Below are positions 41,052 through 49,842 of a stretch of DNA of 62,191 nucleotides, piece by piece; within the stretch, counting starts at the first letter, position 1; every line of letters begins with the position of its first letter. Below the pieces are notes generated by a model, which made no database searches, was not told the origin of the DNA, and saw only the letters and a list, made by a program, of their open reading frames with translations. Made by a program: the position numbers and the translations under genes. The stretch is from Scatomorpha sp964345235 (lineage in GTDB: Bacteria > Bacillota > Clostridia > Oscillospirales > Oscillospiraceae), in contig CAYFQE010000007.1 of the NCBI GenBank assembly GCA_964345235.1, positions 1 to 62,191 on the forward strand, in the 5' to 3' direction.

Positions 41052-41786
41052 TTATTCTACTGCCGTAACAGACTCCGCAGATTTCTCCTTAAACAGAATT
41101 TTTGCAACTCTCTTGTATAAGAAGTAGGTTAGGAAAGAGACAATAACAGCCTTTAAAAGATTGAAGGGAACCACAGCGTATAATATAAGAGTGTTGAGGC
41201 TTGTTATTGAGGGGTTTACAGCAGTGCCCATAGCTATGATTGCCTCTAAAGGCAAGCCGAACATAATCGCAAATTTGGGTACGAGATAAAAGGCGTTCAT
41301 CATACTGCCGAAGATGGTCATGACAACACCGCCCAGAGCAAGACCTAAGACAGCTCTTTTTAATGTTTTTCTCCAATGATAGAAAATAGAGGCGGGCAAT
41401 ATCATGGAGACGCCTATTAAAAAGTTTGCAAAATCGCCGACAAAGGCAGTGCTTGTTCCCTTTATTAGAAGCTTTACAAGTACCTTGAGCATTTCGCCGC
41501 TTACTCCCGCCACCGGGCCGAGATAAAGCGAGAGCATGAGTATGGGGAGCTCGCTGATGTCCATCTTGTAGAAAGGGGGAGCAAAGGGAAGCGGAACCTC
41601 AAAACACATGAGAACGCCGCTCAGCGCTGCAAACATTGCAGTGTAAGAGATTTTTTTGGTCTTTGAAACAGAGCGAATTTGCTGGGGATAAACCTTTTTT
41701 TCAAAAAAGAGCGCCACAAGATGCAAGAACAGAACGCTTAAAACAACAACCGTAACAAAGACCAGAGATGCTTTTACCTTATCCAT
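41052..41786 (-). CDS. ribU: Riboflavin ECF transporter substrate-binding membrane protein
   Basis: 244 residues, mostly hydrophobic, with an extra N-terminal membrane span and then the RibU/ECF-S fold. The segment beginning KTKKISYTAMFAALSGVL and MDISELPILMLSLYLGPVAG is typical of flavin S-components. It binds riboflavin outside the cell and hands it to the shared ECF ATPase/EcfT module, which is not in this window. The ATG at 41786 is chosen because GGAGGTATATA precedes it; the frame stays open upstream but runs through the riboswitch. Control by an FMN riboswitch supports the assignment. Confidence 0.93.
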   Translation of the reverse strand: MDKVKASLVFVTVVVLSVLFLHLVALFFEKKVYPQQIRSVSKTKKISYTAMFAALSGVLMCFEVPLPFAPPFYKMDISELPILMLSLYLGPVAGVSGEMLKVLVKLLIKGTSTAFVGDFANFLIGVSMILPASIFYHWRKTLKRAVLGLALGGVVMTIFGSMMNAFYLVPKFAIMFGLPLEAIIAMGTAVNPSITSLNTLILYAVVPFNLLKAVIVSFLTYFLYKRVAKILFKEKSAESVTAVE

Positions 41787-41809
41787 TATATACCTCCGAA
41801 AGAAATTAA

Positions 41810-41832
41810 CGCCCGAAAATAATCTTCGGGCG
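41810..41832 (-). terminator. Putative expression-platform hairpin of the FMN riboswitch
   Basis: CGCCCGAA (41810-41817) and TTCGGGCG (41825-41832) pair. On the minus strand a TTAATTTCTTT tract follows. It lies between the aptamer and the ribU ribosome site, so premature termination when FMN binds is likely. Confidence 0.7.
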
Positions 41833-41855
41833 CTAATATAAAAACATATTAACAC

Positions 41856-41959
41856 ATCTTCTCTCATCCAGACTGTACTGTCGGTTTCGGAGTTACACCG
41901 AATCTGCTTGCGCTCGCGGACTTTACCGCCGGTAGGGACTTGCACCCTGCCCTGAAGAT
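41856..41959 (-). promoter_or_regulatory. FMN riboswitch (RFN element)
   Basis: On the minus strand the element runs from ATCTTCAGGGCAGGGTG through CCGGCGGTAAAGTCCGCGAG to CAGTCTGGATGAGAGAAGAT. These are the conserved boxes of the RFN aptamer, with P1 formed by ATCTTC and GAAGAT. It senses FMN to control ribU. Confidence 0.96.
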
Positions 41960-41982
41960 AATATATTCGTTTGTTGTATACG

Positions 41983-42011
41983 ATACTAGCATATTCAGTG
42001 CATCATGTCAA
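41983..42011 (-). promoter_or_regulatory. Promoter of the riboswitch-ribU transcript
   Basis: On the minus strand, TTGACA (42011-42006), 17-nt spacer, TAGTAT (41988-41983). The -35 lies in the last codons of the upstream phosphopantetheinyl transferase gene. Confidence 0.75.
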
Positions 42012-42603
42012 GCATGCGCAGAGCCGAGTCTAAAAGCTCATCGGAAGAAATCAGAACAGGTCGGGTAGGAAGCTCTGCGGAATAAGAAAAAATAGCAATA
42101 GCATAGTCGGGAACAGTGTCATAGGTTTTGCCCACACTTTTGCCGTCGGGGCCGTAAATTATATCGTCTTTATGATAAATCCCCGAAGACAGGCGAAGAT
42201 TGCCCCCACCTTTAAGCTTAAAATAAGCCTCTTTAAGGCACCATAGCTCGTAAAAATCACACTCTAGACTCTCATTTTCCATGATTTTTTTTATAAAGCG
42301 CTCCGATCTCGGCTTTTTTATCTCAATATCAACACCGCAGGGATTTTTTGAAACTGCCACAGCTACAAAATTCCCGCTGTGGCTCAAGGAAAAATGAATT
42401 CCACAATCTTTTTCAAAACGGGGCTTTCCGCTCTCTTCAAATATAATCTTCGGAAGAGTGTTAAAACCGAGCAAAGTGTTAATGCCTTTAAACAAAAGAG
42501 CATGCGAAAATACCTTCTCGGCTTCTCTTTTGCTCAAAGAAGAAAAAGGGAAAGCTGTTCTTAAATTTTTTATATCGCAGATGAAAAGTCCTGTCAAAAG
42601 CAT
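41995..42603 (-). CDS. 4'-phosphopantetheinyl transferase, Sfp type
   Basis: 202 residues. The family core is visible: IHFSLSHSGNFVAVAVS, CGVDIE (Mg2+-binding Asp and Glu) and ELWCLKEAYFKLKG (the WxxKEAxxK motif). It transfers phosphopantetheine from CoA to carrier proteins. The length fits a small Sfp/AcpS-II-type enzyme. No carrier protein or synthase gene is seen in the window, so it may serve the fatty-acid acyl carrier protein or a distant cluster. The ribosome site (AGAGG) is close to the ATG, and a TTG two codons further in is an alternative. Confidence 0.9.
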   Translation of the reverse strand: MLLTGLFICDIKNLRTAFPFSSLSKREAEKVFSHALLFKGINTLLGFNTLPKIIFEESGKPRFEKDCGIHFSLSHSGNFVAVAVSKNPCGVDIEIKKPRSERFIKKIMENESLECDFYELWCLKEAYFKLKGGGNLRLSSGIYHKDDIIYGPDGKSVGKTYDTVPDYAIAIFSYSAELPTRPVLISSDELLDSALRMLDMMH

Positions 42604-42729
42604 GCGCCTCTGTAAAAATAATTGTTTTTATTTTGTATAAATTATACTACAAATTGCAATTTCAAGCTACCAAAAAGATTACGAATATGCTATAATTAAA
42701 CAGAAAAGTTATTAGGTGGTGTTAGGTTG

Positions 42730-43416
42730 ATGAAGAAGGTACTGGTACTTGAGGACGAGACCGACATTCGCGATTTTGTCGTAATAAATTTAAAGCGTTC
42801 AGGCTATAAGCCTATAGAAGCGAGCAGCGGAGAGGAAGCTCTCGAGCTGCTCTCGAAGAATAATGATATCGCCATTGCGATTTTAGATGTAATGCTTCCG
42901 GGCATCGACGGCTTTGAAGTTTGCAGAAAAATCAGAGCCTCCGGCTCGAAAATGGGCATTGTAATGCTAACCGCCATGGGGCAGGAGATGGATAAAATCA
43001 CCGGCCTTATGACGGGCGCAGACGACTATATTACCAAACCGTTTTCGATTGCCGAACTTACGGCGAGAATAGATGCGGTTGCCAGGCGCTTAGATACAAA
43101 CGAAGAGCCGGAAGAAGAGGTCATAAGCTACGGCCCGTTCAGGCTGAATGTGCGCAACAGAACTATCGATAAAAACGAAAAAAGGCTCAAGCTCACTCAA
43201 ACGGAATTTGCAATTATGCACTATTTCATGAAGAACAGGGGCAAGGCGCTTTCCAGAGACGAGATACTTCAGGATGTCTGGGGAAGCGAGTATACAGGCG
43301 ACCTCAAGATAGTGGATGTCAACATCAGAAGACTCAGATTAAAGATAGAAGACGATGCAACGGTTCCGGCCTATATATCCACGATTTGGGGATTCGGATA
43401 TAAATTCGGGAACTAG
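42730..43416 (+). CDS. Response regulator, OmpR/PhoB type
   Basis: 228 residues. The receiver domain has acidic DE near residues 9-10, phospho-acceptor Asp in AILDVMLPGIDG near 53, and Lys in ITKPFS near 105. The C-terminal winged helix matches the OmpR type (LTQTEFAIMHYF; VDVNIRRLRLKIE; IWGFGYKF). AGGTGGTG lies 8 nt ahead of the ATG at 42730; a TTG one codon upstream is less likely. It is followed 2 nt later by its probable kinase. A TATAAT at 42691-42696 may be its -10. Confidence 0.93.
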   Translation: MKKVLVLEDETDIRDFVVINLKRSGYKPIEASSGEEALELLSKNNDIAIAILDVMLPGIDGFEVCRKIRASGSKMGIVMLTAMGQEMDKITGLMTGADDYITKPFSIAELTARIDAVARRLDTNEEPEEEVISYGPFRLNVRNRTIDKNEKRLKLTQTEFAIMHYFMKNRGKALSRDEILQDVWGSEYTGDLKIVDVNIRRLRLKIEDDATVPAYISTIWGFGYKFGN

Positions 43417-43418
43417 TA

Positions 43419-44489
43419 ATGCAAGTACAAGAAGAAATACCCGAAGTCAAAAAAGAAAAATTCCGATTGCCCGACTGGCTGAGAGGTCTGTCAGGCACTT
43501 GGTTTTATTTCAGCTCGGCAGTCATGATATTTGTCGTGCTCATAGAATACTTCGCTTTTCGGGGCGAGGGCTTTTGGGCAGGGGTTTTTGCATTTGCCTC
43601 CGTTTTAATACTCGGTTTATCCAATTTTTGGCTGAGAGATAAGCTCATAAGTCCGCTCATAGGTCTGGGCGATTTTGCCAGGCACATATCTGCCGGAAGC
43701 TACGGTGATGTGAGCGAGGTTCAAAGCCTCGATGAGATAGGCGAGGTCATGATGGTGTTAAATCAGCTTTCGCTTCGCCTCAGCGAATCCGAGAAAACTC
43801 AAACGGAGTTTGTCTCTTCCGTCTCTCACGAGCTCAGAACACCTCTCACGGCCATCAAGGGCTGGAGCGAAACATTGCTCATAGAAGGCGAACTCGACAA
43901 GGACGACTCGAGGAGAGGGATAGAGATAATAAACAGCGAGGCCGGAAGGCTCACCAACATGGTCGAGGAACTTCTTGAATTTTCCAGAATTCGCAACGGC
44001 CGCTTCACTCTAAGCATCGAGTCGGTTGATATGTGCGGCATCTTGGACGAAATCGTTTTCACATATGATGAACTTATCAGAAAAGAGGACTTCGATATAA
44101 TCTACAATGCGCCGCCCGAGGGGGCTCCGCCGGTGAGCGGAGACCCGCGCAGACTCAAGCAGGTGCTGTTAAATGTAATAGACAATGCGCTTAAATACGG
44201 AAAGAGCGGCAAAAAGCTTATTTTAAAAATCGAGTCGGCGGGCGAGTATGTAAAGACGACGGTTCGTGACTTCGGTCCCGGTATTTTGGAAGCGGATTTA
44301 CCCCATGTAAAGGAGCGCTTCTATAAAGGACAGAGCAAGCAACGCGGAAACGGCATAGGACTTGCCGTCTGCGATGAGATAATAATGAGACATAAGGGCG
44401 AACTTATAATAGAAAATGCCGATGGCGGCGGGGTTTTGGTGACAATACTTCTGCCGATAGTATCTGAAAAAAGTGTGAGTAACCAATGA
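43419..44489 (+). CDS. Membrane sensor histidine kinase
   Basis: 356 residues. Two hydrophobic segments at about 27-65 have almost no extracellular loop. A HAMP-like linker follows, then the HisKA motif FVSSVSHELRTPLTAIKGW with the phospho-His near 140. The HATPase part has NVIDNALKYGKSG (N box), DFGPGI (G1) and GNGIGLAVC (G2). With so small a sensor region it probably senses through the membrane or a partner protein. It pairs with the regulator just upstream. It overlaps the DUF1385 gene by 4 nt, so the system is cotranscribed with the genes that follow. Confidence 0.93.
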   Translation: MQVQEEIPEVKKEKFRLPDWLRGLSGTWFYFSSAVMIFVVLIEYFAFRGEGFWAGVFAFASVLILGLSNFWLRDKLISPLIGLGDFARHISAGSYGDVSEVQSLDEIGEVMMVLNQLSLRLSESEKTQTEFVSSVSHELRTPLTAIKGWSETLLIEGELDKDDSRRGIEIINSEAGRLTNMVEELLEFSRIRNGRFTLSIESVDMCGILDEIVFTYDELIRKEDFDIIYNAPPEGAPPVSGDPRRLKQVLLNVIDNALKYGKSGKKLILKIESAGEYVKTTVRDFGPGILEADLPHVKERFYKGQSKQRGNGIGLAVCDEIIMRHKGELIIENADGGGVLVTILLPIVSEKSVSNQ

Positions 44490-45427
44490 CAGAAGAAAAA
44501 TGCAAATTTAAAACCTCGATAGGCGGACAGGCGCTTATAGAGGGAATACTTATGAGGGGACCCGATAAGCAGGCAATCGTGTGCAAAACCCCCGAGGGCT
44601 TTCAGGAGAAAGTGGAAGACATAGTTCCGCTTAAGGAAAAACACCCTGTTTTTGCAAAACCTTTTTTAAGAGGAATAGCGGCCCTCTTCGTATCTTTAAA
44701 GCTTGGAATGGGCGCACTAAGCTATTCGGCCTCACTTCAGACGGCAGAGATAGATGAGAGCTCAAAGCTTGAGAAGTGGATTGAGAAAAAGTTGGGAGTA
44801 AAAAAAGCCGAAAAGCTCATTATGGCATTTGCGCTGATACTGGGACTTCTCTTGGCGCTCTTCCTCTTCACATTTTTGCCCACCTTCATCTCGGGTTTTT
44901 TCCCGACTGTGGGCGAAAATCTCTTTTTAAGAAGCCTGGCAGAAGGTATTTTAAAGCTGATTATTTTCTTCTTATACCTATATGCCTGCTCCAGACTTCC
45001 CGATATGCAAAGAGTTTTTGCCTATCACGGAGCCGAGCACAAAAGCATCTTCTGTTACGAGAATTGCGAGGAGCTAACTGTTGAGAATGTCAGAAAGCAG
45101 TCGCGTTTTCACCCCCGGTGCGGCACAAGTTTTTTGATTGTGGTTATTATTTTGGGTGTTTTTCTTGGCTTTTTAATCAGGTTTCAAAATACCTTCATAA
45201 GAATTTTGTTCAGATTGCTTCTGCTTCCGGTTTTGGTCGGAATAGCTTACGAGATAAATCACTGGGTCGGTGCCAACTGCGAAAAGCCCATTGCCAAAAT
45301 ACTTTCGGCTCCCGGCAAACTTTTGCAAAGACTCACAACAAAAGAGCCCGACGATGAAATGATAGAGTGCGCAATCTTAGCGCTTAAGAGAGTAATACCT
45401 GCCGAAAGCGGCAAGGACGCTTGGTGA
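44486..45427 (+). CDS. DUF1385 membrane protein (YqhQ-like)
   Basis: 313 residues. The N-terminus has IGGQALIEGILMRGPDK, the DUF1385 signature. Several membrane spans lie between about 110 and 245, and the conserved cytoplasmic stretch YHGAEHKSIFCYE is at about 190. RFHPRCGTSF follows. The family is widespread in Gram-positive bacteria with no firmly known function. Its order here, ahead of prmC, is frequent in Clostridia. It overlaps the histidine kinase gene by 4 nt. Confidence 0.85.
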   Translation: MTEEKCKFKTSIGGQALIEGILMRGPDKQAIVCKTPEGFQEKVEDIVPLKEKHPVFAKPFLRGIAALFVSLKLGMGALSYSASLQTAEIDESSKLEKWIEKKLGVKKAEKLIMAFALILGLLLALFLFTFLPTFISGFFPTVGENLFLRSLAEGILKLIIFFLYLYACSRLPDMQRVFAYHGAEHKSIFCYENCEELTVENVRKQSRFHPRCGTSFLIVVIILGVFLGFLIRFQNTFIRILFRLLLLPVLVGIAYEINHWVGANCEKPIAKILSAPGKLLQRLTTKEPDDEMIECAILALKRVIPAESGKDAW

Positions 45428-45442
45428 AAACGGAGTTTTATT

Positions 45443-46303
45443 ATGGCAAAGACATACAGCCAACTCTATATCGAGGTTAGAAACGCGCTTCGAGAAGCCG
45501 GCATAGAGTCATTTTCTCTCGAGGCCAGATTGCTTCTGGCGGGCGCTGCCGGAAAGTCGACGGCCGAGCTTTTAAGGGATATGAGCCTCTATACCTCACG
45601 CACCTACGAAAGAAAGGTCAGACAGCTTTTAGGGCGCCGACTCGAGGGTGAGCCCATAGCCTATATCACGGGCAGCTGGGAGTTCTACGGATTCCCGTTC
45701 AATGTAGATAAAAATGTTTTAATACCGAGAATCGACACCGAGCTTTTGGTAAAAGAGGCCGAGCAGAGTTTAAACGGCAGAAAAATGGATGCCAGAGTCT
45801 TAGATTTGGGTTGCGGAAGCGGCTGTATCGGAATAGCCATAGCTAAACTCCTTCCCAAAACTCAGGTCGTACTTTTGGATGTGAGCGAGAAAGCGATTAG
45901 AAAGGCGAGAGATAATGCCGCTTTAAACCGCGCCAGTGAAAGAGTCAGCTTCATAACGGCCGACATTAAAGAAGGACCGCCGATGATGATAGGAAGCTTC
46001 GATCTTGTGGTTTCCAACCCGCCCTATATCCCGACGATTGAGATACTCGAGCTCGACGGCTCGGTAAGAGATTACGAGCCGCTCTGGGCGCTCGACGGTG
46101 GCGAAGACGGACTCGATTTTTACAGGGAAATATTCTCCCGCTGGCTCAGCGTTATAAAGCCGGGCGGCGAAATTATGGTAGAGGTTGGGGAAGACCAAGC
46201 TTTAAGAGTAGAGGAACTCATGCGTCTCGGCGGACTTTACGATGTGGAGTCGGTCAAAGATACACGCGGAGTGTTCCGAGTGGTTAAGGGCAAGAAAAGA
46301 TAG
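45443..46303 (+). CDS. prmC: Release factor glutamine methyltransferase
   Basis: 286 residues. An N-terminal helical domain (1-80) is followed by a class I SAM methyltransferase with VLDLGCGSGCIGIAIA near 115 and the catalytic NPPY motif in VVSNPPYIP near 190. It methylates the GGQ glutamine of release factors RF1 and RF2. Fifteen nucleotides separate it from the DUF1385 gene, and recA follows 40 nt later. Confidence 0.95.
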   Translation: MAKTYSQLYIEVRNALREAGIESFSLEARLLLAGAAGKSTAELLRDMSLYTSRTYERKVRQLLGRRLEGEPIAYITGSWEFYGFPFNVDKNVLIPRIDTELLVKEAEQSLNGRKMDARVLDLGCGSGCIGIAIAKLLPKTQVVLLDVSEKAIRKARDNAALNRASERVSFITADIKEGPPMMIGSFDLVVSNPPYIPTIEILELDGSVRDYEPLWALDGGEDGLDFYREIFSRWLSVIKPGGEIMVEVGEDQALRVEELMRLGGLYDVESVKDTRGVFRVVKGKKR

Positions 46304-46342
46304 AACAACAACAGATAGAAAGATAAACAAAGAGGTGTAAGA

Positions 46343-47446
46343 ATGGCAGAAAAGAAAAAGGTTGAAAAGGTGCAGGTCCCACCGGCCGAAGAGCGCAAGA
46401 AGGCACTGCAAACCGCTATAGCGCAGATAGAGAAAAACTTCGGAAAGGGCACAATAATGCGCCTTGGAGACGATATTTCAGTCAATGTCGAAGCCATATC
46501 CACGGGCTCTGTGTCCCTTGACATAGCGTTGGGTATAGGCGGCGTGCCGAGAGGCAGAATAGTCGAGATATACGGTCCCGAGTCCTCGGGAAAAACAACT
46601 CTTGCCCTGCACATAGTGGCAAGTGCCCAAAAGAGCGGTGGAGATGCGGCATACATAGATGTTGAGCACGCGCTCGAGCCTGCCTATGCCAGAGCTTTGG
46701 GAGTAAATATCGACGAACTGCTCATCTCACAGCCCGATACGGGAGAGCAGGCTCTCGAGATAACCGAACAGTTGGTGCGCTCAGGCGCTCTGGATGTAAT
46801 AGTTATCGACTCCGTTGCGGCGCTTCTGCCAAGGTCCGAACTCGAAGGCGAGATGGGAGATTCCTCTGTAGGTGTTGTGGCCAGACTTATGAGCCAGGCG
46901 CTCCGTAAGCTTGCAGGCGTTGTTTCCAAAACCGGAACAATAGTCATTTTCATAAATCAGCTCAGAGAAAAAATAGGCGTTATGTATGGCAACCCCGAAA
47001 CAACTCCGGGCGGAAGAGCACTTAAATATTTCTCCAGCGTCAGAATAGACATAAGGCGTACCGAGAGCATTAAAGTAGCCGGAGAACAGAAGGGCAACCG
47101 CACAAGAGCCAGGGTAATTAAGAACAAGGTTGCGCCACCGTTTAAAGAGGCGGAGTTCGACATCATCTACGGTGAGGGTATTTCCAAGGCCGGCGAGATA
47201 GTCGATCTCGGTGTCAAGTTCGACATCATAGATAAGGGCGGCGCTTGGTATACAATAGGCGAAGAGAGGGTACAGGGCAGAGAGAATGCCAAGCAGTATC
47301 TTCTGGACAATCCCGAGCTTATGGACAGCTTGGAAATTAAGCTCAAGGATGCCATTTTAAATAAAAAAGATGAGGCTGAGCCTAAAAAAGAGAAAAAACC
47401 CGCTTCAAAGCCGATAGAGATTTCAGCCGAGGATTTTGAAGACTGA
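46343..47446 (+). CDS. recA: RecA recombinase
   Basis: 367 residues, full length. Walker A is GPESSGKTTLALHIV near residue 75, the Walker B region is LDVIVIDSVAALLP, and loop 2 and NQLREKIGVMYGNPETTPGG are intact. The acidic/basic C-terminus (KPIEISAEDFED) is normal. It drives strand exchange and the SOS response. AAGAGGTGTAAGA precedes the ATG. I saw no SOS box directly upstream, so it is perhaps read from the prmC-side transcript or a promoter further up. Its stop overlaps the recX start. Confidence 0.98.
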   Translation: MAEKKKVEKVQVPPAEERKKALQTAIAQIEKNFGKGTIMRLGDDISVNVEAISTGSVSLDIALGIGGVPRGRIVEIYGPESSGKTTLALHIVASAQKSGGDAAYIDVEHALEPAYARALGVNIDELLISQPDTGEQALEITEQLVRSGALDVIVIDSVAALLPRSELEGEMGDSSVGVVARLMSQALRKLAGVVSKTGTIVIFINQLREKIGVMYGNPETTPGGRALKYFSSVRIDIRRTESIKVAGEQKGNRTRARVIKNKVAPPFKEAEFDIIYGEGISKAGEIVDLGVKFDIIDKGGAWYTIGEERVQGRENAKQYLLDNPELMDSLEIKLKDAILNKKDEAEPKKEKKPASKPIEISAEDFED

Positions 47447-47916
47447 TGGTCTCGGAAGAGGCCTATAAAGAGGCAATGCAAAGAGCCTTAAAGCTCCTCG
47501 AGCGGCGGGACTATGCCGAGGGAGAGCTTATAGATAAGCTTAAACAAAAAGGCATAGAAGAAGAGACTGCGGCTAAGACGGCTGAGAGACTTACAGAGCT
47601 CGGATATATAAACGATAAAAAATTTGCCGCTATTTTAGTTCGACACTACTCGGCAAAAGGTTTCGGGCCGGGTAAAATCAGGTCCGAGTTTATAAAGCGC
47701 CGCGTACCGAGGGAACTTTGGGACGAGGCGCTAAGTGAGTTTCCCGAGTCAGTAGACAAGGTTTACAGTCTGCTTCTAAAAAAACTGGGAACAAAAGAGC
47801 GAAGCAGAGAGAATATAAGTAAGGCAAGCGCCTCTGCCGCACGCCGAGGCTTTTCTTGGGAAGAAATTAATGATGCCGTGCAGAGACTTTTATACGAGGA
47901 AGATTATGAGGAATAA
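47446..47916 (+). CDS. recX: Regulatory protein RecX
   Basis: 156 residues made of three-helix repeats characteristic of RecX (ALKLLERRDYAEGELIDKLKQKG; ERLTELGYINDKKFA; GPGKIRSEFIKRRV). RecX restrains RecA filament growth. Its start codon overlaps the recA stop (TGATG), which couples their synthesis. Its 3' end overlaps rimO by about 11 nt. Confidence 0.93.
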   Translation: MVSEEAYKEAMQRALKLLERRDYAEGELIDKLKQKGIEEETAAKTAERLTELGYINDKKFAAILVRHYSAKGFGPGKIRSEFIKRRVPRELWDEALSEFPESVDKVYSLLLKKLGTKERSRENISKASASAARRGFSWEEINDAVQRLLYEEDYEE

Positions 47917-49222
47917 AAAAGTCGGGCTCATTTCTCTGGGTTGCGCAAAAAATCGAGTGGTTTCGGAGCAGATACTAAAAAAGCTCTTCGATGCGGGCTT
48001 TGAGATTGTTTCTAATCAGTTAGATGCCGAGATTATAATAATAAACACCTGCGCTTTCATAGAAGAAGCGCAGGAAGAGGCAATAAATACAATATTAGAA
48101 ACAAACGAGCTCAGAACCGAAGGAAAGCTTAAAAAGCTTATCGTCACAGGCTGTCTTGCCGAACTCTTCAAAGAAGAGGTTAGAAAAGAGCTTCCCGAGG
48201 CCGATGCCGTTTTGGGAGCGCACAGTTGGCAGGATATTCTAAAAGCCATAGAGGAATGTGAAGAGGGAAGGAGCCCCGAGTATTTTGACCCGAGCCCGAA
48301 AACGCCGCCCGAGGAAGAGAGACTCATTTCCACAGGTGCGCACTGGGCCTATCTTTTAATCGCCGATGGTTGCGACAACGGTTGCACATATTGCGTCATT
48401 CCGAAAATAAGAGGAAAATTCAAATCTCGTCCCATGAAGAAAATTCTCCGTGAGGCTGAAAAACTTGCCGATATGGGATATAACGAGCTCATTTTGGTGG
48501 CTCAGGATTTAAGTCACTACGGCTTCGATCTCTACGGAAAAAACTCCCTTGCGGCACTCTTAAAAGAGCTATGCAAAATAGAAAAGCTCAAGTGGATTCG
48601 CCTCCACTATATCTACCCGAACGAGATAAACGAGGAGCTTATAGAAACAATAGCTAATGAGCCCAAGATACTGAAATATATTGATATGCCCATTCAGCAT
48701 ATCAATGACAGAGTTTTGAAACTGGCGGGCAGAAGGGACAGGGGCGAGAAAATAAAGTCCACAATATCTCTTTTAAGAGAAAAAATCCCCAATCTCGTCA
48801 TTCGCACCAGCCTCATAACGGGTCTACCTGGCGAAGACGAAGAGGCCTTTTTAGAGCTCATGGACTTTTTAAGAGAATACAAGCTTCAAAGAGTCGGCAC
48901 ATTTGCGTTCTCACCGCAGGAGGGCACAGCGGCGGCAAAAATGGAGCATGTATCTCGAGAGATTGCCGAAAGACGAGCCGAGGTGCTCATGGAAGAGCAG
49001 ATTCGCATTATGGAGGCTTGGGAGCAAAGTCTTACGGGCAAGATTATAGATGCTAAATGTGATTATGTAAACTTATCTGACGAAAAGATGGGCAGAGCCT
49101 ATTTCGATTCTCCCGAAGTTGACGGAAGTCTTAAAATATTGGGAAATTGCTCGCCGGGTGATATAATCAAAGTAAAGATAATTTCTGCAGACAGCGGCGA
49201 AATGATAGGAGAAATAATATGA
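47906..49222 (+). CDS. rimO: Ribosomal protein S12 methylthiotransferase
   Basis: About 438 residues. The N-terminal UPF0004 domain starts KVGLISLGCAKNRVVSE, where the family usually has Asp-Ser in place of Val-Ser. Its three cysteines (GCAKN, NTCAF, TGCLAE) bind the auxiliary cluster. The radical SAM motif is CDNGCTYCVIP. The C-terminal TRAM domain ends near VKIISADSGEMIGEI. It adds a methylthio group to Asp in ribosomal protein S12. The ATG at 47906 has GAGGAAGATT just upstream and overlaps recX. It overlaps pgsA by 4 nt. Confidence 0.92.
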   Translation: MRNKKVGLISLGCAKNRVVSEQILKKLFDAGFEIVSNQLDAEIIIINTCAFIEEAQEEAINTILETNELRTEGKLKKLIVTGCLAELFKEEVRKELPEADAVLGAHSWQDILKAIEECEEGRSPEYFDPSPKTPPEEERLISTGAHWAYLLIADGCDNGCTYCVIPKIRGKFKSRPMKKILREAEKLADMGYNELILVAQDLSHYGFDLYGKNSLAALLKELCKIEKLKWIRLHYIYPNEINEELIETIANEPKILKYIDMPIQHINDRVLKLAGRRDRGEKIKSTISLLREKIPNLVIRTSLITGLPGEDEEAFLELMDFLREYKLQRVGTFAFSPQEGTAAAKMEHVSREIAERRAEVLMEEQIRIMEAWEQSLTGKIIDAKCDYVNLSDEKMGRAYFDSPEVDGSLKILGNCSPGDIIKVKIISADSGEMIGEII

Positions 49223-49749
49223 AACTTACATTGGCAAGTAAAATAACAATAATAAGAGTGGCGCTTATACCGCTGATTGTTCTGCTCATGTATCTTCCGG
49301 GCCAAGTTGCCGCAATAGCCGCCATAATACTTTTTATTGTGGCGTCGGTGAGCGACTTTGTCGACGGCTACATTGCCAGAAAATATAATCAGGTCTCAAC
49401 TTTCGGAATGTTTCTCGATCCTCTGGCCGATAAGTTTTTGGTGATCTCCGTCATGCTTGTACTTACAGAGAGGGGGATTTTCCCCGGCTGGGCGGCCTTT
49501 GTTGTTATTGCAAGAGAGCTAGCCGTAACCAGCCTCAGGCTTTTTGCCGTCGAGAAAGACAGGGTTATAGCTGCGGCGAATTCAGGGAAGTTAAAAACGG
49601 CCTTCACCATGCCTGCGCTTATCGTCATGATGCTTCCTGTCCCCCTTCCCGCATGGCTGATAACAACTCTTTGGGTAATAATTTTAATACTCACACTCTA
49701 TTCAGGTTGGGAGTATTTCCAAAAGAATGCGGACGTGTTCAAAGATTAA
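49219..49749 (+). CDS. pgsA: CDP-diacylglycerol-glycerol-3-phosphate 3-phosphatidyltransferase
   Basis: 176 residues with about five membrane spans. The CDP-alcohol phosphotransferase motif is complete: VSDFVDGYIARKYNQ then FGMFLDPLADK. It makes phosphatidylglycerol phosphate, the route to the main anionic membrane lipids. Translationally coupled to rimO. Last gene of the long plus-strand run, followed by a strong terminator. Confidence 0.95.
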   Translation: MKLTLASKITIIRVALIPLIVLLMYLPGQVAAIAAIILFIVASVSDFVDGYIARKYNQVSTFGMFLDPLADKFLVISVMLVLTERGIFPGWAAFVVIARELAVTSLRLFAVEKDRVIAAANSGKLKTAFTMPALIVMMLPVPLPAWLITTLWVIILILTLYSGWEYFQKNADVFKD

Positions 49750-49788
49750 AAGCAATATCTCATAATAAGATTAGAGCGCGAAAAAAAC

Positions 49789-49822
49789 GGCACCGGAGCG
49801 TCAAATCAGACGCTCCGGTGCT
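49789..49822. terminator. Bidirectional terminator after pgsA
   Basis: CACCGGAGCGTC (49791-49802) and GACGCTCCGGTG (49809-49820) pair around AAATCA. It separates pgsA from the converging ferredoxin-reductase gene. Confidence 0.9.
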
Positions 49823-49842
49823 GTTAATACAAAAAATAAATA

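Noticed and set aside
41787..41945. In-frame upstream extension of ribU
   Set aside because: It would translate through the FMN riboswitch. The ATG at 41786 has a proper ribosome site and gives the normal protein.
46304..46342. SOS (LexA) box before recA
   Set aside because: No CGAACN4GTTCG-like or CTGTN8ACAG-like palindrome is visible in the gap or the nearby prmC end.
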